The notes under the pieces: model-generated | The model's database searches: none | What the model saw: the letters and a program-made list of their open reading frames with translations, nothing else | Told to the model about the DNA's origin: nothing | Shown: in pieces, positions 51,665-62,780 of the stretch | Position numbering within the stretch: the first letter of the stretch is position 1 | Layout: every line of letters begins with the position of its first letter | Program-made: the position numbers and the translations under genes | NCBI GenBank assembly: GCA_003988855.1 | Contig: QYAI01000026.1 | Coordinates: 310,001 to 374,000, forward strand | DNA from: Arachnopeziza araneosa | Lineage: Eukaryota; Ascomycota; Leotiomycetes; Helotiales; Arachnopezizaceae | DNA length: 64,000 nt | Direction: 5' to 3'

Positions 51665-53338
51665 TCATGTAAAATCGTAGACCATCAGCGCTTGCGCGCC
51701 TCTTTCGGTCTGTTTTAATACAATCACAACTTCATCATCAAATCCAACCCAATGCCTCCTTCCAGCCCACTCGAGATCATCTTCTCCTTGCCCCATATCG
51801 CTCTTTTCAGGCCGTATCATGACACTCCTCTCACTTAATCGAGGTCGCTTCTTTGCTTCTTTCAGACTGGTACCCAATCCACCTTCCAGCTCCCAGACTC
51901 TCAATTCCTCTCCTCGTCCACAGACACTCACCGCCTTGCCCCGTGCTGTTATCTCCGCGGATGCAACAGAAGATGTGTGCCCCCACAACTTAGTGCCGGT
52001 CGTGAGTTTTAAATCATCTTTGGTGGAAGTGCAGAGATATAGCGTCAATGTATTGTCTGCATGGGTGGCTAAGATGTATGGATGGTTATAGGACAAGGTA
52101 GTTGGCCTTGTTGACGAGATGCTCGGGGGTGGCGAGGACGAAGGAGAAGATGAGAGTGGAGAGAATGAGGGGAGTGCAGACGTGAGACGAGAGGATGCGA
52201 TGAGGCCGGTAATTGGGTGAAGATGAAGTTCTTGTAGGCCTACCGTGTAACCTGACAAATATGTAGGGAGGGAGTAGGCTATACTGGCGATAATGGCTGT
52301 AGAGGTACTTCGGATTGACAAAGATAGAGGTGGCCAGGAGGTGTGCGACTTTAAGGAGGCAAGCAGACGAGGTTGGATGGAAGCACTGACTGTTTCTGGA
52401 AGTTTAAGTGATCTTTCGGATTCCAATAGCGGCAAAGTTCCGGACGGTTCCGAGGTGATTATATGTGCATGCGATGAGCATTGGTACTCCTCTATGTCAT
52501 CCTTCGTTTCCGCGGTCATTGGCGGGGTTGTAAAAGAATATAATGATAGGAGTTGTGATTCCGTAATAGTCAACACATAAGGATTTGAGTATGCAATGGC
52601 ACTGAGCATCCCATTACTCGAAGCTGGATGATGATAGGATTGAGAGAAAGTCCTGCCAGCAAGATCCAACTCCCAAGAGCCCCATCCGCCATCTGCAAAT
52701 CCGATTGCAATCACCAACCCACCACGTCCAGATTCCGGCTCATCGACAGCTAAACAGGTCGGCACTAGATTCCCATCTAGTTCCAGTTTCGCAATCAACG
52801 CCTTTGATTTCAGCTCCCAAGCTCTTAAGCCATCCTCTCTATCGACTGTGACAACAACGCCTTCTGCTAACTTGACTAGCATAGACGGTATACTCGGCCT
52901 CTCCTTGACCCTGATTTCTTGCACCTCACAAGCACCAATGCTCCAGTTATGCCTCAGCCTATATTGTCGCTTCCAGTCTGTCTTCAGACCTCTTTTCCCT
53001 CCTAGGAGGGTTTCCTCGTTCAGCCATTTACTTCTTCGACTCGAGAAATGTAGCGCTTGATCTGCAGGAGCGTTTCTGATGCCAGGAATGCGGAGAGCGC
53101 GCGGAAGGACGAAGCGGTTGTAATACAAGCTCTTCCATATTTGAGAATCAGAGGAGAGGGTATAGAAGCGGTGCGAGATGAGGTGCGTTTGTAGGAGAGC
53201 GGGTAGAGGTAGATGGTGCAGAATGCGAATTAAAAGCTCGTCAGAGAGCTGGCTGATATAATCGAGAGGATCTCGAGTCCGAGTCCGCTTCGAGGCAGCG
53301 ATCTCGCCGACAGATGATCGACGGCGTTTCAAAGGCAT
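51665..53338 (-). CDS. F-box protein with WD40-like C-terminal region
   Basis: The frame extends to 53518, but the first ATG is at 53338 (MPLKRRRSSVGEIAASKRTR), giving 557 aa in one exon. The F-box follows a basic, nuclear-localisation-like start at residues 24-70: PLDYISQLSDELLIRILHHL, PLPALLQTHLISHRFYTLSS, DSQIWKSLYY. The rest shows irregular beta-propeller-like repeats (VVVTVDREDGLRAWELKSKA, LWGHTSSVASAEITARGKAV, CGRGEELRVWELEGGLG), diverged from canonical WD40. F-box proteins present substrates to SCF ubiquitin ligase, with the propeller as substrate reader. The specific target is unknown. It is divergent from the Pex16 gene with 185 bp between the ATGs. Confidence 0.82.
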   Translation of the reverse strand: MPLKRRRSSVGEIAASKRTRTRDPLDYISQLSDELLIRILHHLPLPALLQTHLISHRFYTLSSDSQIWKSLYYNRFVLPRALRIPGIRNAPADQALHFSSRRSKWLNEETLLGGKRGLKTDWKRQYRLRHNWSIGACEVQEIRVKERPSIPSMLVKLAEGVVVTVDREDGLRAWELKSKALIAKLELDGNLVPTCLAVDEPESGRGGLVIAIGFADGGWGSWELDLAGRTFSQSYHHPASSNGMLSAIAYSNPYVLTITESQLLSLYSFTTPPMTAETKDDIEEYQCSSHAHIITSEPSGTLPLLESERSLKLPETVSASIQPRLLASLKSHTSWPPLSLSIRSTSTAIIASIAYSLPTYLSGYTVGLQELHLHPITGLIASSRLTSALPSFSPLSSSPSSSPPPSISSTRPTTLSYNHPYILATHADNTLTLYLCTSTKDDLKLTTGTKLWGHTSSVASAEITARGKAVSVCGRGEELRVWELEGGLGTSLKEAKKRPRLSERSVMIRPEKSDMGQGEDDLEWAGRRHWVGFDDEVVIVLKQTERGAQALMVYDFT

Positions 53339-53523
53339 GCTCACAATGGCGAAAGGCACGGAGGACAAGGAAATAAGAATGTTGATATCCTGCCTTATCG
53401 CCCCACGTGAGTGGCTTGAAGACAAAGTCAGCCTCGGCACCGAACCACCAGCCCCCTTGACGATGACACGACCATCTCCAGTTCCATCGTCGCGTCGCCT
53501 TCTCTTCACTACCACCAAAGACC
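53339..53523. promoter_or_regulatory. Shared divergent promoter (185 bp)
   Basis: The F-box gene and the Pex16 gene start 185 bp apart in opposite directions, so regulatory sites must be shared or overlapping. Confidence 0.5.
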
Positions 53524-54630
53524 ATGGACTCCCTCAAGATAGCCCATCGGCAACTGCCCAATGCGCTCTCTCTACCTCCAAGATGGCTCCATATGTACAG
53601 CGACTTCATTACCAAGAATCAGTCCTCTGTCACCCAAATCGAATCGGCCTTGCGCTCCTTGACCTATATCATCCCCGGCCGCTTCCGTGATGCAGAACTT
53701 GCGTCTGAGAGTCTACACTCAAGCATACAACTGCTGTCTATGTATCACGATACGTTGCTTATGCGCGCGATAACGAAACTGCCGGGAATGCCCAGACAGC
53801 AGAGCCCGCACAATCGTTACACCAAGTTCTGGATTCAGAAGAGCCGACTTTACAAGAGAATCGCCACGCTATTGTCTATGATTCAGTATACTGAGTTGCT
53901 ATGGGAGATGTGCGCAAAGAGGAGGGGAGAGGGGGTTAGGTGGAGAGTGGTGGTGATATTAGAGATTATCAAGGCAGTTTGTAAGCTGTGTCTGCTGAAG
54001 GTTACGAATTCAAGACCGCTGGTTACGCCACCTCTACCAGAAAGAGAGGTTATTCCTGAGGAAACAGTCCAGGAAGAAGAGGAGGAAGAATTTAGTGACG
54101 AAGGATTTCATGAGGAGCGGCCGCCTGCGCAACCTAAAGAGTATAAGATGACGAGGACAGGCATGAGTTTGCCAACGCTACCTAATCCAAGTGACATCTC
54201 AAGTTACTTGCTATCCAAAGTGTTGACAGCAGATGATGTTAAAGCACCAAGTGCCTTGCTCAACAAGGTCAATGGCTCATCGCAGCTGGCGGAGTGGTTG
54301 CATATTTTGCAACCTGTAATATACGCCATTGCTATGTCGAGGAGTAAAGATAAAAGGAACTGGCAGCCTTGGTTACTTGGGTTGAGCATTGAATACGCGG
54401 CGCGGCAATTAAGAAAAGATGGGCTCAGAACAACGGCACTTGAGCGAGAGCAGTGGGCCAAACGAGGTTGGGCCATGGGCTGGTGGTTCATGAGAGGGGC
54501 TTTCTATGAAAATGTAACGAAGGGATTTTTACACAAGACATCGGAGAAGCTACCATCGCTTATCTCAGGAGTTCTAGATGATTACTTGTATCTCTGGGAT
54601 GGTTATTACTTCAGCACTAGCCCAAACTGA
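53524..54630 (+). CDS. pex16: Peroxin Pex16 (peroxisomal membrane biogenesis)
   Basis: A single exon of 368 aa with a good start context (GACCATGG). The N-terminal third has the Pex16 pattern: LHMYSDFITKNQSSVTQIES, ALRSLTYIIPGRFRDAELAS, ESLHSSIQLLSMYHDTLLMR. The middle has YTKFWIQKSRLYKRIATLLS, MIQYTELLWEMCAKRRGEGV and RWRVVVILEIIKAVCKLCLL, a membrane-associated region. A variable acidic loop (QEEEEEEFSDEGFHEERPP) is followed by the conserved C-terminal half (WLHILQPVIYAIAMSRSKDK, WQPWLLGLSIEYAARQLRKD, GWWFMRGAFYENVTKGFL). Pex16 acts at the ER and peroxisome membrane in inserting peroxisomal membrane proteins; in Yarrowia it regulates peroxisome division. Length and conservation suggest a functional gene. 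Confidence 0.92.
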   Translation: MDSLKIAHRQLPNALSLPPRWLHMYSDFITKNQSSVTQIESALRSLTYIIPGRFRDAELASESLHSSIQLLSMYHDTLLMRAITKLPGMPRQQSPHNRYTKFWIQKSRLYKRIATLLSMIQYTELLWEMCAKRRGEGVRWRVVVILEIIKAVCKLCLLKVTNSRPLVTPPLPEREVIPEETVQEEEEEEFSDEGFHEERPPAQPKEYKMTRTGMSLPTLPNPSDISSYLLSKVLTADDVKAPSALLNKVNGSSQLAEWLHILQPVIYAIAMSRSKDKRNWQPWLLGLSIEYAARQLRKDGLRTTALEREQWAKRGWAMGWWFMRGAFYENVTKGFLHKTSEKLPSLISGVLDDYLYLWDGYYFSTSPN

Positions 54631-56020
54631 ATGTAATAGACTTGGTCAGAGCTGCTTCTTATTCGATATCCAGGCGTGCACAACGCCATTTGACAGGCGT
54701 CTTTGAGACTAAACTTGTTCTATGGAGGCTTACTGCTGGCCATCGCTACATACTAATCTTGTAAACCTTTCATATCTGAGCGATGTCTGAATGGAACAGG
54801 GATCCACTGAGGGTTGAAGATAACTCATCAGTGTAAAGCAAGGTAAATGATTCGCCGGGTTGCATATGGAGTAATCATAGACTGATAAGAACTCTTTTGA
54901 GCAACCAAAATACTCTCCGCGATTTTGAGGTCCGGATTCAAGCTTCGTGTAAGAAAATAAGATATGAGACTCAGCACAGCGTAGATTAAGATGTAGGTTT
55001 AGGCCGAAATTACTTCCAAAGTAATCAAGCCTATGAGTGGAAACAAAGCGAAGCTAGGCAGGGAAGGTATTTGTGATGTGGTCTATTAGAATATTACTAC
55101 GAAGATGCGCGAAGAGATAGACAAGGTCCCAAGGTCCTCAGAGAAGAAGAAAATAAAATCTAGGCCGTCTGTCACCGTTAAATTTTGAACTTCAACACTG
55201 ATTCATGATGAGCATGATATTAACTATTAGGGAGCGTATTGAAGGTGTGGTCCTCTGCGTCTAGCTTCGATGGAGACACACCCTTCTGACTTGTAAGCTA
55301 ATAGCAGCAGTTATTCTCTATACTACAACTTAACATAGATATCAAATCCCCAAAAAATCAGCTTCATGCCGATACTTCGGATTTTAATATCATTTCGTTG
55401 GTTACATTGACCGTGCTGCACAGCAGTGTAGTTGGCAGGCGTTGTGAAAATAGCCTAGGTGAGATGCCAACATGACAGACCATGGTTAAGTGGAACGAGA
55501 CGGGATGTGCCTCACAAATTGCGATCTGGAATCCAGTTGCAATAGTGCGCTACGTCACACCCGCTCGTACACAAATGCGAGAGAAGGGCAGCAGCCGCGG
55601 AAGCGGTGTTTGAACAAATGTTTGCTGTGGGAAATAGCAGCTCAGGAAATCAACCATACAGAATTGAGGACAGAGTAGCTCAGGTGACAGGTTATATTTT
55701 CTAACCGCTGTGCTCTCCATCCAAATAAGGCGAGGTGAAGGCAGACAAACGTCTAGAGACATTGTACCGTCACCATTTCGGAGACCGATCAGACGGATTT
55801 ATCAGACCGTGGTATTTTGGGTTGTTGGAAATGAATTCTTTCAAGTTGAAACAGGCCCTTGGCGCTTTTCGTATCTGAGCCAGCGGGCGGGGTGAGATGA
55901 AAATCGCGTAAAGGCACGGGGGGGATCACAGCAAGGGATCCATTCCCCCTCCCCTTTTCTCATTTTCTCTTGTGAAGGGAAGCATCCGGTATGAGCACGA
56001 ACGGTGTTGGATGTTAAGAT

Positions 56021-56047
56021 TTGCTTGCTTGCTTGCTTGCTTGCTTG
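56021..56047 (+). repeat. (TTGC)n microsatellite
   Basis: Nearly seven copies of TTGC. Confidence 0.85.
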
Positions 56048-56798
56048 TTGTTCGGCGAGGATGATTCAGGCCATGGGGTCTGAGCGAGGGAGATTACGAC
56101 GAGAGAAGATGGGAGGAGGAGAAGAGGCGGAAGGAGGGAAGGGGAGAAAAGAAGAGGTAGAAGGAGGAGAAGAAGATCTCATGTTGGATCGCAGGCTCGA
56201 CGGTTGTTCTTTCCTTCGTTTGTTCGTTTGGGAAGAGGATGAGGAGTGGCGTTTCCCTTTTTGCTACTGGACCCCCGATCTGGCGCTCAGCAAGAAGGCC
56301 GAGCCTGCGCGTTCCTGAAGTGAAATGCAGGTACAGAAGGTGCAGCCAACCAGGTGGCCGCCCCTGCCCCTGAAACTGCAGGTCGGGCGTCTCCCGGCAG
56401 GTAGCCACCACCCACCCCGCGAAACAAACCCAAGGGGCGTGCAATATCAATCAATCGATCCCTATCAATCTCGCACAGTGGCCGAAGGATTGCGAGCCAG
56501 ATGGGACGAACAGGCGCAAATTAATGCAGCCTGGACCTCCAATGAAGATGGCAGAGAAATAATGGTAATGATAATGATAATGATATAACATGCTGCACGT
56601 AAGATGGATCGCTCTCCCACATACACAAACCCAGGCCAGGGAAAAATAGCTAACTTAAGTTAACTTAATGAACCTTTCTTACATCATCGCCGGAGGAGAG
56701 CAAAATTGTGCTGGAATGTAGATCCTGACCGGCCGTTCGTTTCATCTGCATCTTTCCCTGTCGGCATCGCTTCGTCCAACCCCAACCCAGCCAACACT

Positions 56799-56868
56799 TG
56801 CCTTGCCTTGCCTTGCCTTGCCTTGCCTTGCCTTGCCCTACCTTGCATCTACATCTACATCTACATCT
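56799..56868 (+). repeat. Adjacent (CCTTG)n and (CATCTA)n microsatellites
   Basis: About six copies of CCTTG (56799-56830) then about four and a half of CATCTA (56841-56868), 370-440 bp upstream of the CAP-protein start. Confidence 0.85.
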
Positions 56869-57016
56869 ACATCGACAACCTCATCCCTTTCTCTTCTTTC
56901 CACCACACCTTCACTTCACCTCTCGTCGCTCTGCGGCACTTCCACTCCTTCAGAATTGTTTGTGAGACCGTAATAGGGCTGTCACTCCTTCCAGTCCCTA
57001 TTGACAACCCCTCACG

Positions 57017-57017
<1 letters not shown>

Positions 57018-57051
<34 letters not shown>
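57018..57051 (+). repeat. (AATC)n microsatellite in the CAP-gene leader
   Basis: Eight and a half copies of AATC, about 185 bp upstream of the ATG, in the probable 5' UTR. Confidence 0.85.
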
Positions 57052-57234
57052 CACAAGCCTACCCTTTTTTTCATTCCATCTCGACTTCTTCCATTAATCC
57101 ACAAGAACAGCCGTGCTGCCATTCAAAAGGATACCCATTTTACACATTCACCCCGTCGTTTTTTCAGGATTCAATTCGGCGCCCACCAACAGATACTAAA
57201 AGCCACCCGAGCTCAATCCCGTCAACGATTCAAG

Positions 57235-58304
57235 ATGCGGTCCTCACTTGTTCTCGCCTCCTTGTGCGCTGCTTTGGCCATGGCCTCGCCAGTTCACATG
57301 GCCCTCAAGAAGAAAGCCGTCGTGACAGATATTGTCACCGAGATTGTCTATGTCACCATCACTGATGGCATTGTCCCATCCACCTCGGTCCCCGACACAA
57401 CAGTCGTTGTCCAACACACTGTCTTTGTCGTTCCTACCCTCGAGACTACTTCGTCCTCGACGACATCAACCACATCAACCTCCACTACTCCTCCTCCTCC
57501 ACCACCACCCTCTACTACCGCTACTCCTGAGCCAGCTCCATCCTCAACTACCACGCAAGAGCCAGCTCCAGCCCCAGCTCCTTCAACCTCAACCACGGAA
57601 GAGGCACCTGCACCTGCACCAACCACCCTGGCCCAAGAAGTGACTGTGTCAGAGCCAACTACTGCCGCCGCACCAGCTGCTGCTTCGCCTACTGACTACA
57701 TATCTACTGCTCTTTATCACCACAACGTGCATCGTGCCAATCACTCCGCTCCAGCTGTGACTTGGGATGACACACTCGCAGGCTACTCTCTCAAGACTGC
57801 TCAAACTTGTGTTTTTGCTCATGACATGTAGGTCTATCCATTCCTCGATGCGGACGTGTCTAACACTATATAGGACTGAGGGTGCACGTGGCTATGGTCA
57901 AAATCTTGCCGCTTATGGTGTCTCCAGTGGTGTCTCCTCCCTCGACACGTCGTCCTTAGTTGCCGATGCCATCACCAACCAATGGTATTATGGCGAGTAC
58001 CTTAACATGCCGTATGGCCAAAACAGCCCATCAACTGGCGGTCCCGAGTTTCTACACTTCTCCCAAGTTGTCTGGAAGTCGAGTATCACGGTTGGTTGTG
58101 CTACTGTTCAGTGTCCTGCTGGCTCTATCTTCAGCTACGCTTCCCTTTACACTGGTATGTGCAACATCTATTACTCTTGAAACTAATGATTCTAACACGA
58201 ATAAAGTATGCGACTACGGACCAGAGGGCAACGTCCTTGGCGAATTCATTGCTGAAGTCACGGAACCAATTGGCAACGCGGGTATCACTGCCACAATATC
58301 CTAA
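57235..58304 (+). CDS. Secreted CAP-domain (PR-1/SCP) protein with Pro/Ser/Thr linker
   Basis: Three exons (57235-57827, 57874-58154, 58207-58304; introns 46 and 52 nt) give 323 aa. A signal peptide (MRSSLVLASLCAALAMASP) and possible Kex2 site (KKK) are followed by a beta-like segment and about 90 residues of Ser/Thr/Pro/Ala-rich linker, probably O-glycosylated. The CAP domain begins near residue 150: DYISTALYHHNVHRANHSAP, WDDTLAGYSLKTAQTC, then GYGQNLAAYG, EFLHFSQVVWKSSITVGCAT and a final Cys-containing strand (VCDYGPEGNVLGEF). The cavity His and Glu positions of CAP proteins (HNVHR, FLHFSQVVW) are present. Fungal members (yeast Pry1-like) bind sterols and are secreted or wall-bound; here that is inferred. 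Both introns fall inside the CAP domain. Confidence 0.9.
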
Positions 58305-59787
58305 GCACAATTCGAACTTTTGATATCAGATTCTGGACATCTGAGTGTGAGGGGCTATTATTATTACGAGCTCAGGAAGCGTGCATTTCATGTATCGATT
58401 GTCCTTGCGACAATAGCGGTATGCGCTGGTTCGTTTGCCGCTCTTCACATGGAAACCATAAAAATATGAAAGCATACCACGGCATGTTAGGGTAACTTCC
58501 CTCTGGAGGGTCACGATTTTACTTCTTCTTATGCATTTATTCTCCAGCTTGGCCATTCCTGCATCGTTCCCGGGCTCAACTTCGACATGGAAGATGATCA
58601 AGGTTATTGTAGGAAGGGATCGTCACTTGACCTCCTTGCTATCTGAATGCATATGTTCTCTTCTTGTACAATAAGAAAGCTTTTCCAATCCTTTACATGC
58701 ATACACCGTTCTCTTAGAGGCTGTTTGCTTGATCATGGATGATGACACGCTCATGAAATGGTCTAGGGCGTTAGATTAGGAGGTTATGCCTGTCTAAGGT
58801 AGATGAATACCAAAAGCACTTTTTCCACAAAATAAAACAGTAACGAATGCTTTAATCTCAACTAGAAATCGCCAAGTGAAACACGCCTTTAACAAGGGGG
58901 TTGATTAGAAAGTAACAAGAGTGTTCTAAGCAGAGATTGTTACACTCAACGGAAGGAAAGCTCTGGACCCTTTAGTTTTTCATTCCAATCTCATCGTTCT
59001 TCTCTGCTAGTCTATCACGAATTCCATTTTAGCCCCACTTCTCCCTCTTACAAGAGAAAAAACACAAACAGGCATCCAAAATTTCTTCTCCTTCACAAAG
59101 GATTATCACAATGGAGTTGTCTTGCTTTGCATCATCTCTTTGTCTTTGCAAATGTTCCCCTTTCGAACCACCTCAATACCAGGAGTAAAAGAGGCATGTA
59201 CAGCTCCCTTTACAACAGTAATTTTTATCTCCTACAACCTATCAACTAGAAATAACGAAGATGTCTAGCAAGACCATCTACCTATCTTAAACCAGAGTCT
59301 GGTAGATGGATCAAGAACGTTCACAATAAAAGGATGCGGTGACAAGCAGATGGCAACTCGGTTTGTATCTGATGATTGAAATTGCAAAATTCCAGGGCAC
59401 GGACTAATTCTCATTGTTGGATTTGAATTAGAACTCACTCTAACTAGTACTTATCCTGGTAAGAGAACTATACCAAGTTCATTATCAACGAGACAAAAAC
59501 CTTGTCTTCCTACTACCTATTAAGCAGCGCAATATCGAAACAGAAATATAAATAGAACGACATTTACTCTTACAACTCTTCAGACGCAAAGTCCCAGAAT
59601 ACACCGATTTTGCAAATTCTAGCCTTTGATGTGCGGGAATAATGATGGTGGTTAGGGACAAGTGTTGGTCGACGTTATATTCTCAAGGCTAGGCGACGAT
59701 TTCGGCGTTAACCCCCCCCCCAAAAAAAAAAAACAACAACAAATATCTTGCACACGATAACCAACAAATTTAAGAAAAGTAAAGGAT
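58305..59787. other. Intergenic, AT-rich
   Basis: About 1.5 kb of 3' UTR and non-coding DNA, with a C9/A12 homopolymer pair near 59710-59731. No gene recognised. Confidence 0.55.
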
Positions 59788-59798
59788 AAAAAAAGAAA
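59788..59798 (-). terminator. Pol III terminator of the tRNA gene
   Basis: On the minus strand a run TTTCTTTTTTT begins 12 bases after the tRNA 3' end, enough to stop RNA polymerase III. Confidence 0.7.
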
Positions 59799-59809
59799 CC
59801 TAAGAATCG

Positions 59810-59892
59810 TGCAACTGCCGTGAATCGAACACGAACCTCCACCTGACATCTGATGTGGAAGGGTGGAATCCTAACCATTGGACCACAGAAGC
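59810..59892 (-). tRNA. tRNA-Gly(UCC) with 11-nt intron
   Basis: Read on the minus strand, D-stem GTCC/GGAT, D-loop AATGGTTA, anticodon stem CCACC/GGTGG and T-arm TCGTG-TTCGATT-CACGG all form. The anticodon loop CTTCCA gives anticodon UCC, and the order GGTTA...CCACCCTTCCA closely matches yeast tRNA-Gly(UCC). An 11-nt insert (CATCAGATGTC, able to form a small hairpin) sits right after position 37, the canonical place for a nuclear tRNA intron. The acceptor stem GCTTCTG/CAGTTGC has two adjacent T-T mismatches at pairs 3-70 and 4-69, unusual for a working tRNA. The Pol III boxes and the T-run terminator are good. It may be a functional but atypical gene or a decaying copy. Confidence 0.7.
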
Positions 59893-60723
59893 TAGAACGA
59901 CCATTCGGCCAGAGGACATGTTAATGTCTTGTCTGATAATGAAAATGCTTATTTAAACTTATAGATCCAATCGTTGTGACAGCGAAACAGCGCGAGAAAA
60001 TCCTTGCTACGGTTAGCGATTGGCCTCGAAGCGAGCGTGCTTTTTGTGCGCAACATATTGCTTGCTACCGTGAAAAAAACTGTTAAAGTGCTGATTAAAT
60101 TGGGTCGAGACATCGAAATCTTCGGGATCCAAAAGGAAGTGTTGTGCTGTAGCATAGTTCGATATTTAAGTAGGTATTTCACGAAGCAAAGCTCTAAAGC
60201 CATGACCACCAATATTAATCGAGTCTTTCCCTGTAGAATGATTCAGAATCGACCGATTGATTCTTTTGGAAGTGTCTAGGGGAAGGTTTCGCGAATTTGA
60301 AAGGCAGATTTATTGCTCTATGGCCTTCGAATTCTTGAAATGTATTTGCACATCGACAATTAACACGATCTCTGTGTGATCATCATTTATTATGTCTACG
60401 ATTAGATATGCAAGGCAGTTTTAGAAAGGTCCTCTCTCATATTTTAGTTATCTTCTAGTATAGTGACACTCGGATCGGTAGAAATGCTGTTCAAAACTTT
60501 TCGTAATAAATAAAGTACTGTTTATCATCCTCCAGCGCTCGAGCCCCGACTCCGATTGGTCTTGGCATATATCACCTTTTCAAGCCCTCTGATTTAGACG
60601 TAGGGGTTGGCTCGTTTGAATTAAACTAGGTAATACTTCAAGGGTTACGTCAGGGGCTCAAGTAGAGGCGACAGATAGAGGCGTCTGAAGAAAACCTTGA
60701 GGCTTTGTTCTAATAAAAATATT
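59893..60723. other. Intergenic
   Basis: Between the tRNA and the 3' end of the carboxylase gene; a 91-codon plus frame at 60004-60279 has no known domain. No gene called. Confidence 0.5.
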
Positions 60724-62525
60724 CTACATCCTAAAGACCCCAAACTTGGTGGGTTGCGGCTCATTTTTTCCTCCAAGAGCTGCCATCAAACTCAAGCCAA
60801 GTACTCGTCTTGTATGACTCGGTGGAATAATACCATCATCCTAATTCATTAGCGGGCATCTTTGAGATTTAAGGTGTATAGAAACTAACCCATAATCTAG
60901 CAGAAGAGAACACAGCTTCACTCTCAATTTCAATTCTTGCCTTCAATTCAGGATCAACTGCTTTTCCAACAGTCTCCATGACAGCTGTCAATTGCTCGGA
61001 TCCCATGACACCAATCTTGGCGTTTGGCCACATCCATAAGAACCGTGGGCTATATGCTCTGCCACACATTCCATAATTGCCAGCTCCATTGCTGGCACCA
61101 ACGACAACCGTGAATTTCGGAACGTTCGCACAAGCCACTGCAGTGACCAGCTTCGCACCATTCTTTGCAATACCTTCTCGTTCCGCATCAGTGCCAACCA
61201 TGAAGCCGCTGATATTCTGTAGAAATATAAGAGGAATTTGCCTCTGACAACACAACTCAATAAAATGAGCACCTTTCAGCGATGAGGTGCTGAATAAAAT
61301 ACCATTATTTGCGACGATTCCAACTTTATGGCCGTATATGCGGCCAAATCCAGTAACGAGAGTACTTCCATAATCCCGCTTGAACTCAGAAAATACACTG
61401 CCATCAACAATTCGTGCGATGATCTCATGGATTGGTAAAGGCCGTCGCAGATTCGTGCTCGCAATTCCCACGAGTTCTTCAGGATCATATAAAGGCTCTT
61501 CATAGGCTTTAGCGGGAGGAAACTCTTTCTTTGGCCAGTTGAGATTGCCGATAGAGCGTCTAGCCAAGACTATGGCATGGGAATCATCCACCGCAAGATA
61601 ATCTGCCACTCCGGAAACCGAAGTATGCATTTTACCACCTCCAAGGTCTTCGGCACTTACTACTTCACCCGTTGCAGCTTTCACCAAAGGAGGACCAGCT
61701 AGAAAAATGTGGCCCTGGCCATCAACGATTATAGACTCATCTGACATAGCTGGCACATATGCACCACCAGCAGTGCAAGGGCCCATCACAACCGAAATTT
61801 GAGGAATACCGGCTGAGCTCATTCTAGCTTGGTTATAAAATATTCGACCGAAATGTTCCCGATCTGGAAAGACATCTGCCTGATGTGGAAGATTGGCACC
61901 ACCAGAATCAACAAGATACACGCAACTATAAAATGTAAGACTTCAGTTCCGTAAGTAAGGAAAGTACCTACGGTAGATTGTTCTCCTGTGCAATTGCCTG
62001 GGCTCTAAGATGCTTTTTGACCGTAATTGGGAAATATGTGCCACCTTTAACAGTGCTGTCGTTTGCCACGATCATGCATGTAACCCCTTCAATCACTCCT
62101 ACACCAGTAATGACCCCACCAGCAGGAACCTCAGCGTCTGGATACAGTTCATGGCCAGCAAATGTAGAAAGCTCTAAGAATGAGGATCCTGGGTCTATCA
62201 GAGCCGTGACTCTATCTCTCGGAAGCATCTTCTTCCTGGCAATATGCTTCTCCCGAGCTTTGAAAGGCCCCCCTTCTTGTATTTTCTTCGTCAGATCCCT
62301 TATTTTTGCCATAACTTCTCCCATTTGCGCCGCATTTTCCTTAAATTCTTGGGAAGACGGATCTACATTGGTAGGCAGTACCGAAATTGCATTTGCTTGG
62401 TGGGGAGCACAATAGTTAGCTGCCCCTCGGTTCGTAGCAAGAGGGAGGATCTTAGGTTGGAAACATCGTTTTGTTCGGCAGCGGAGGAGCTTGAGAGCTT
62501 CTCTTGAAGCTTCAAAAGAAAACAT
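60724..62525 (-). CDS. mccB: Methylcrotonoyl-CoA carboxylase beta subunit, mitochondrial
   Basis: Three exons (62525-61972, 61925-60890, 60840-60724; introns 46 and 49 nt) give 568 aa, close to the human subunit (563). The basic N-terminus (MFSFEASREALKLLRCRTKR) is a mitochondrial targeting peptide. Carboxyltransferase motifs follow: ARKKMLPRDRVTALIDPGSS, YLVDSGGANLPHQADVFPD, PQISVVMGPCTAGGAYVPAM, VSAEDLGGGKMHTSVSGVAD, then QNISGFMVGTDAEREGIAKN and VVGASNGAGNYGMCGRAYSP, ending DDGIIPPSHTRRVLGLSLMA. The enzyme moves the carboxyl group from biotin on the alpha subunit to 3-methylcrotonyl-CoA, step four of leucine breakdown. SGGANLPHQADVFPD marks MCC rather than propionyl-CoA carboxylase. It is divergent from the isovaleryl-CoA dehydrogenase gene, the preceding enzyme of the same pathway. 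Confidence 0.95.
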
Positions 62526-62780
62526 GATGAAATCCTCGGCGGACTGCAGCAGCAGCAGGAGGAGGAGGAGAATTCTTGAGATCCTACATAGATCCTTAAG
62601 CTTGTTGACATGATGTTAAGGACGGCAAACCGCGGCTTAGAGAGGAGTTGACCCCAGACATGGAGAAGACAGGGGTGTCGGGAAGTGGGAACGCCGTGTT
62701 GCTCCACAGCCAGTGTACTGCATCTTCATATAAATATCACAATGTAGAACTGAGTCTTGCCTCTAATATTATCTTTCAAA
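62526..62780. promoter_or_regulatory. Shared promoter of the leucine-catabolic pair
   Basis: A 255-bp region between the divergent ATGs. A CCTCGG hexamer lies at 62533-62538, the core recognised by the FarA/FarB family in Aspergillus; one copy of a hexamer is weak evidence. A short CAG/GAG repeat sits next to it. Confidence 0.45.

Larger units (their letters stand above)
54631..57234. other. Long intergenic region with microsatellites
   Basis: 2.6 kb. Up to about 55.9 kb nothing is recognised. From 56.0 kb on lie purine-rich stretches and several simple repeats leading into the CAP-protein gene's leader. Confidence 0.5.

Noticed and set aside
53339..53518. Extending the F-box protein 60 codons upstream
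   Set aside because: No ATG in the extension (it starts at TTG) and it would run through the divergent promoter almost to the Pex16 start.
57348..57626. Val/Gly-rich minus frame
   Set aside because: Antisense shadow of the Pro/Ser/Thr linker of the CAP protein.
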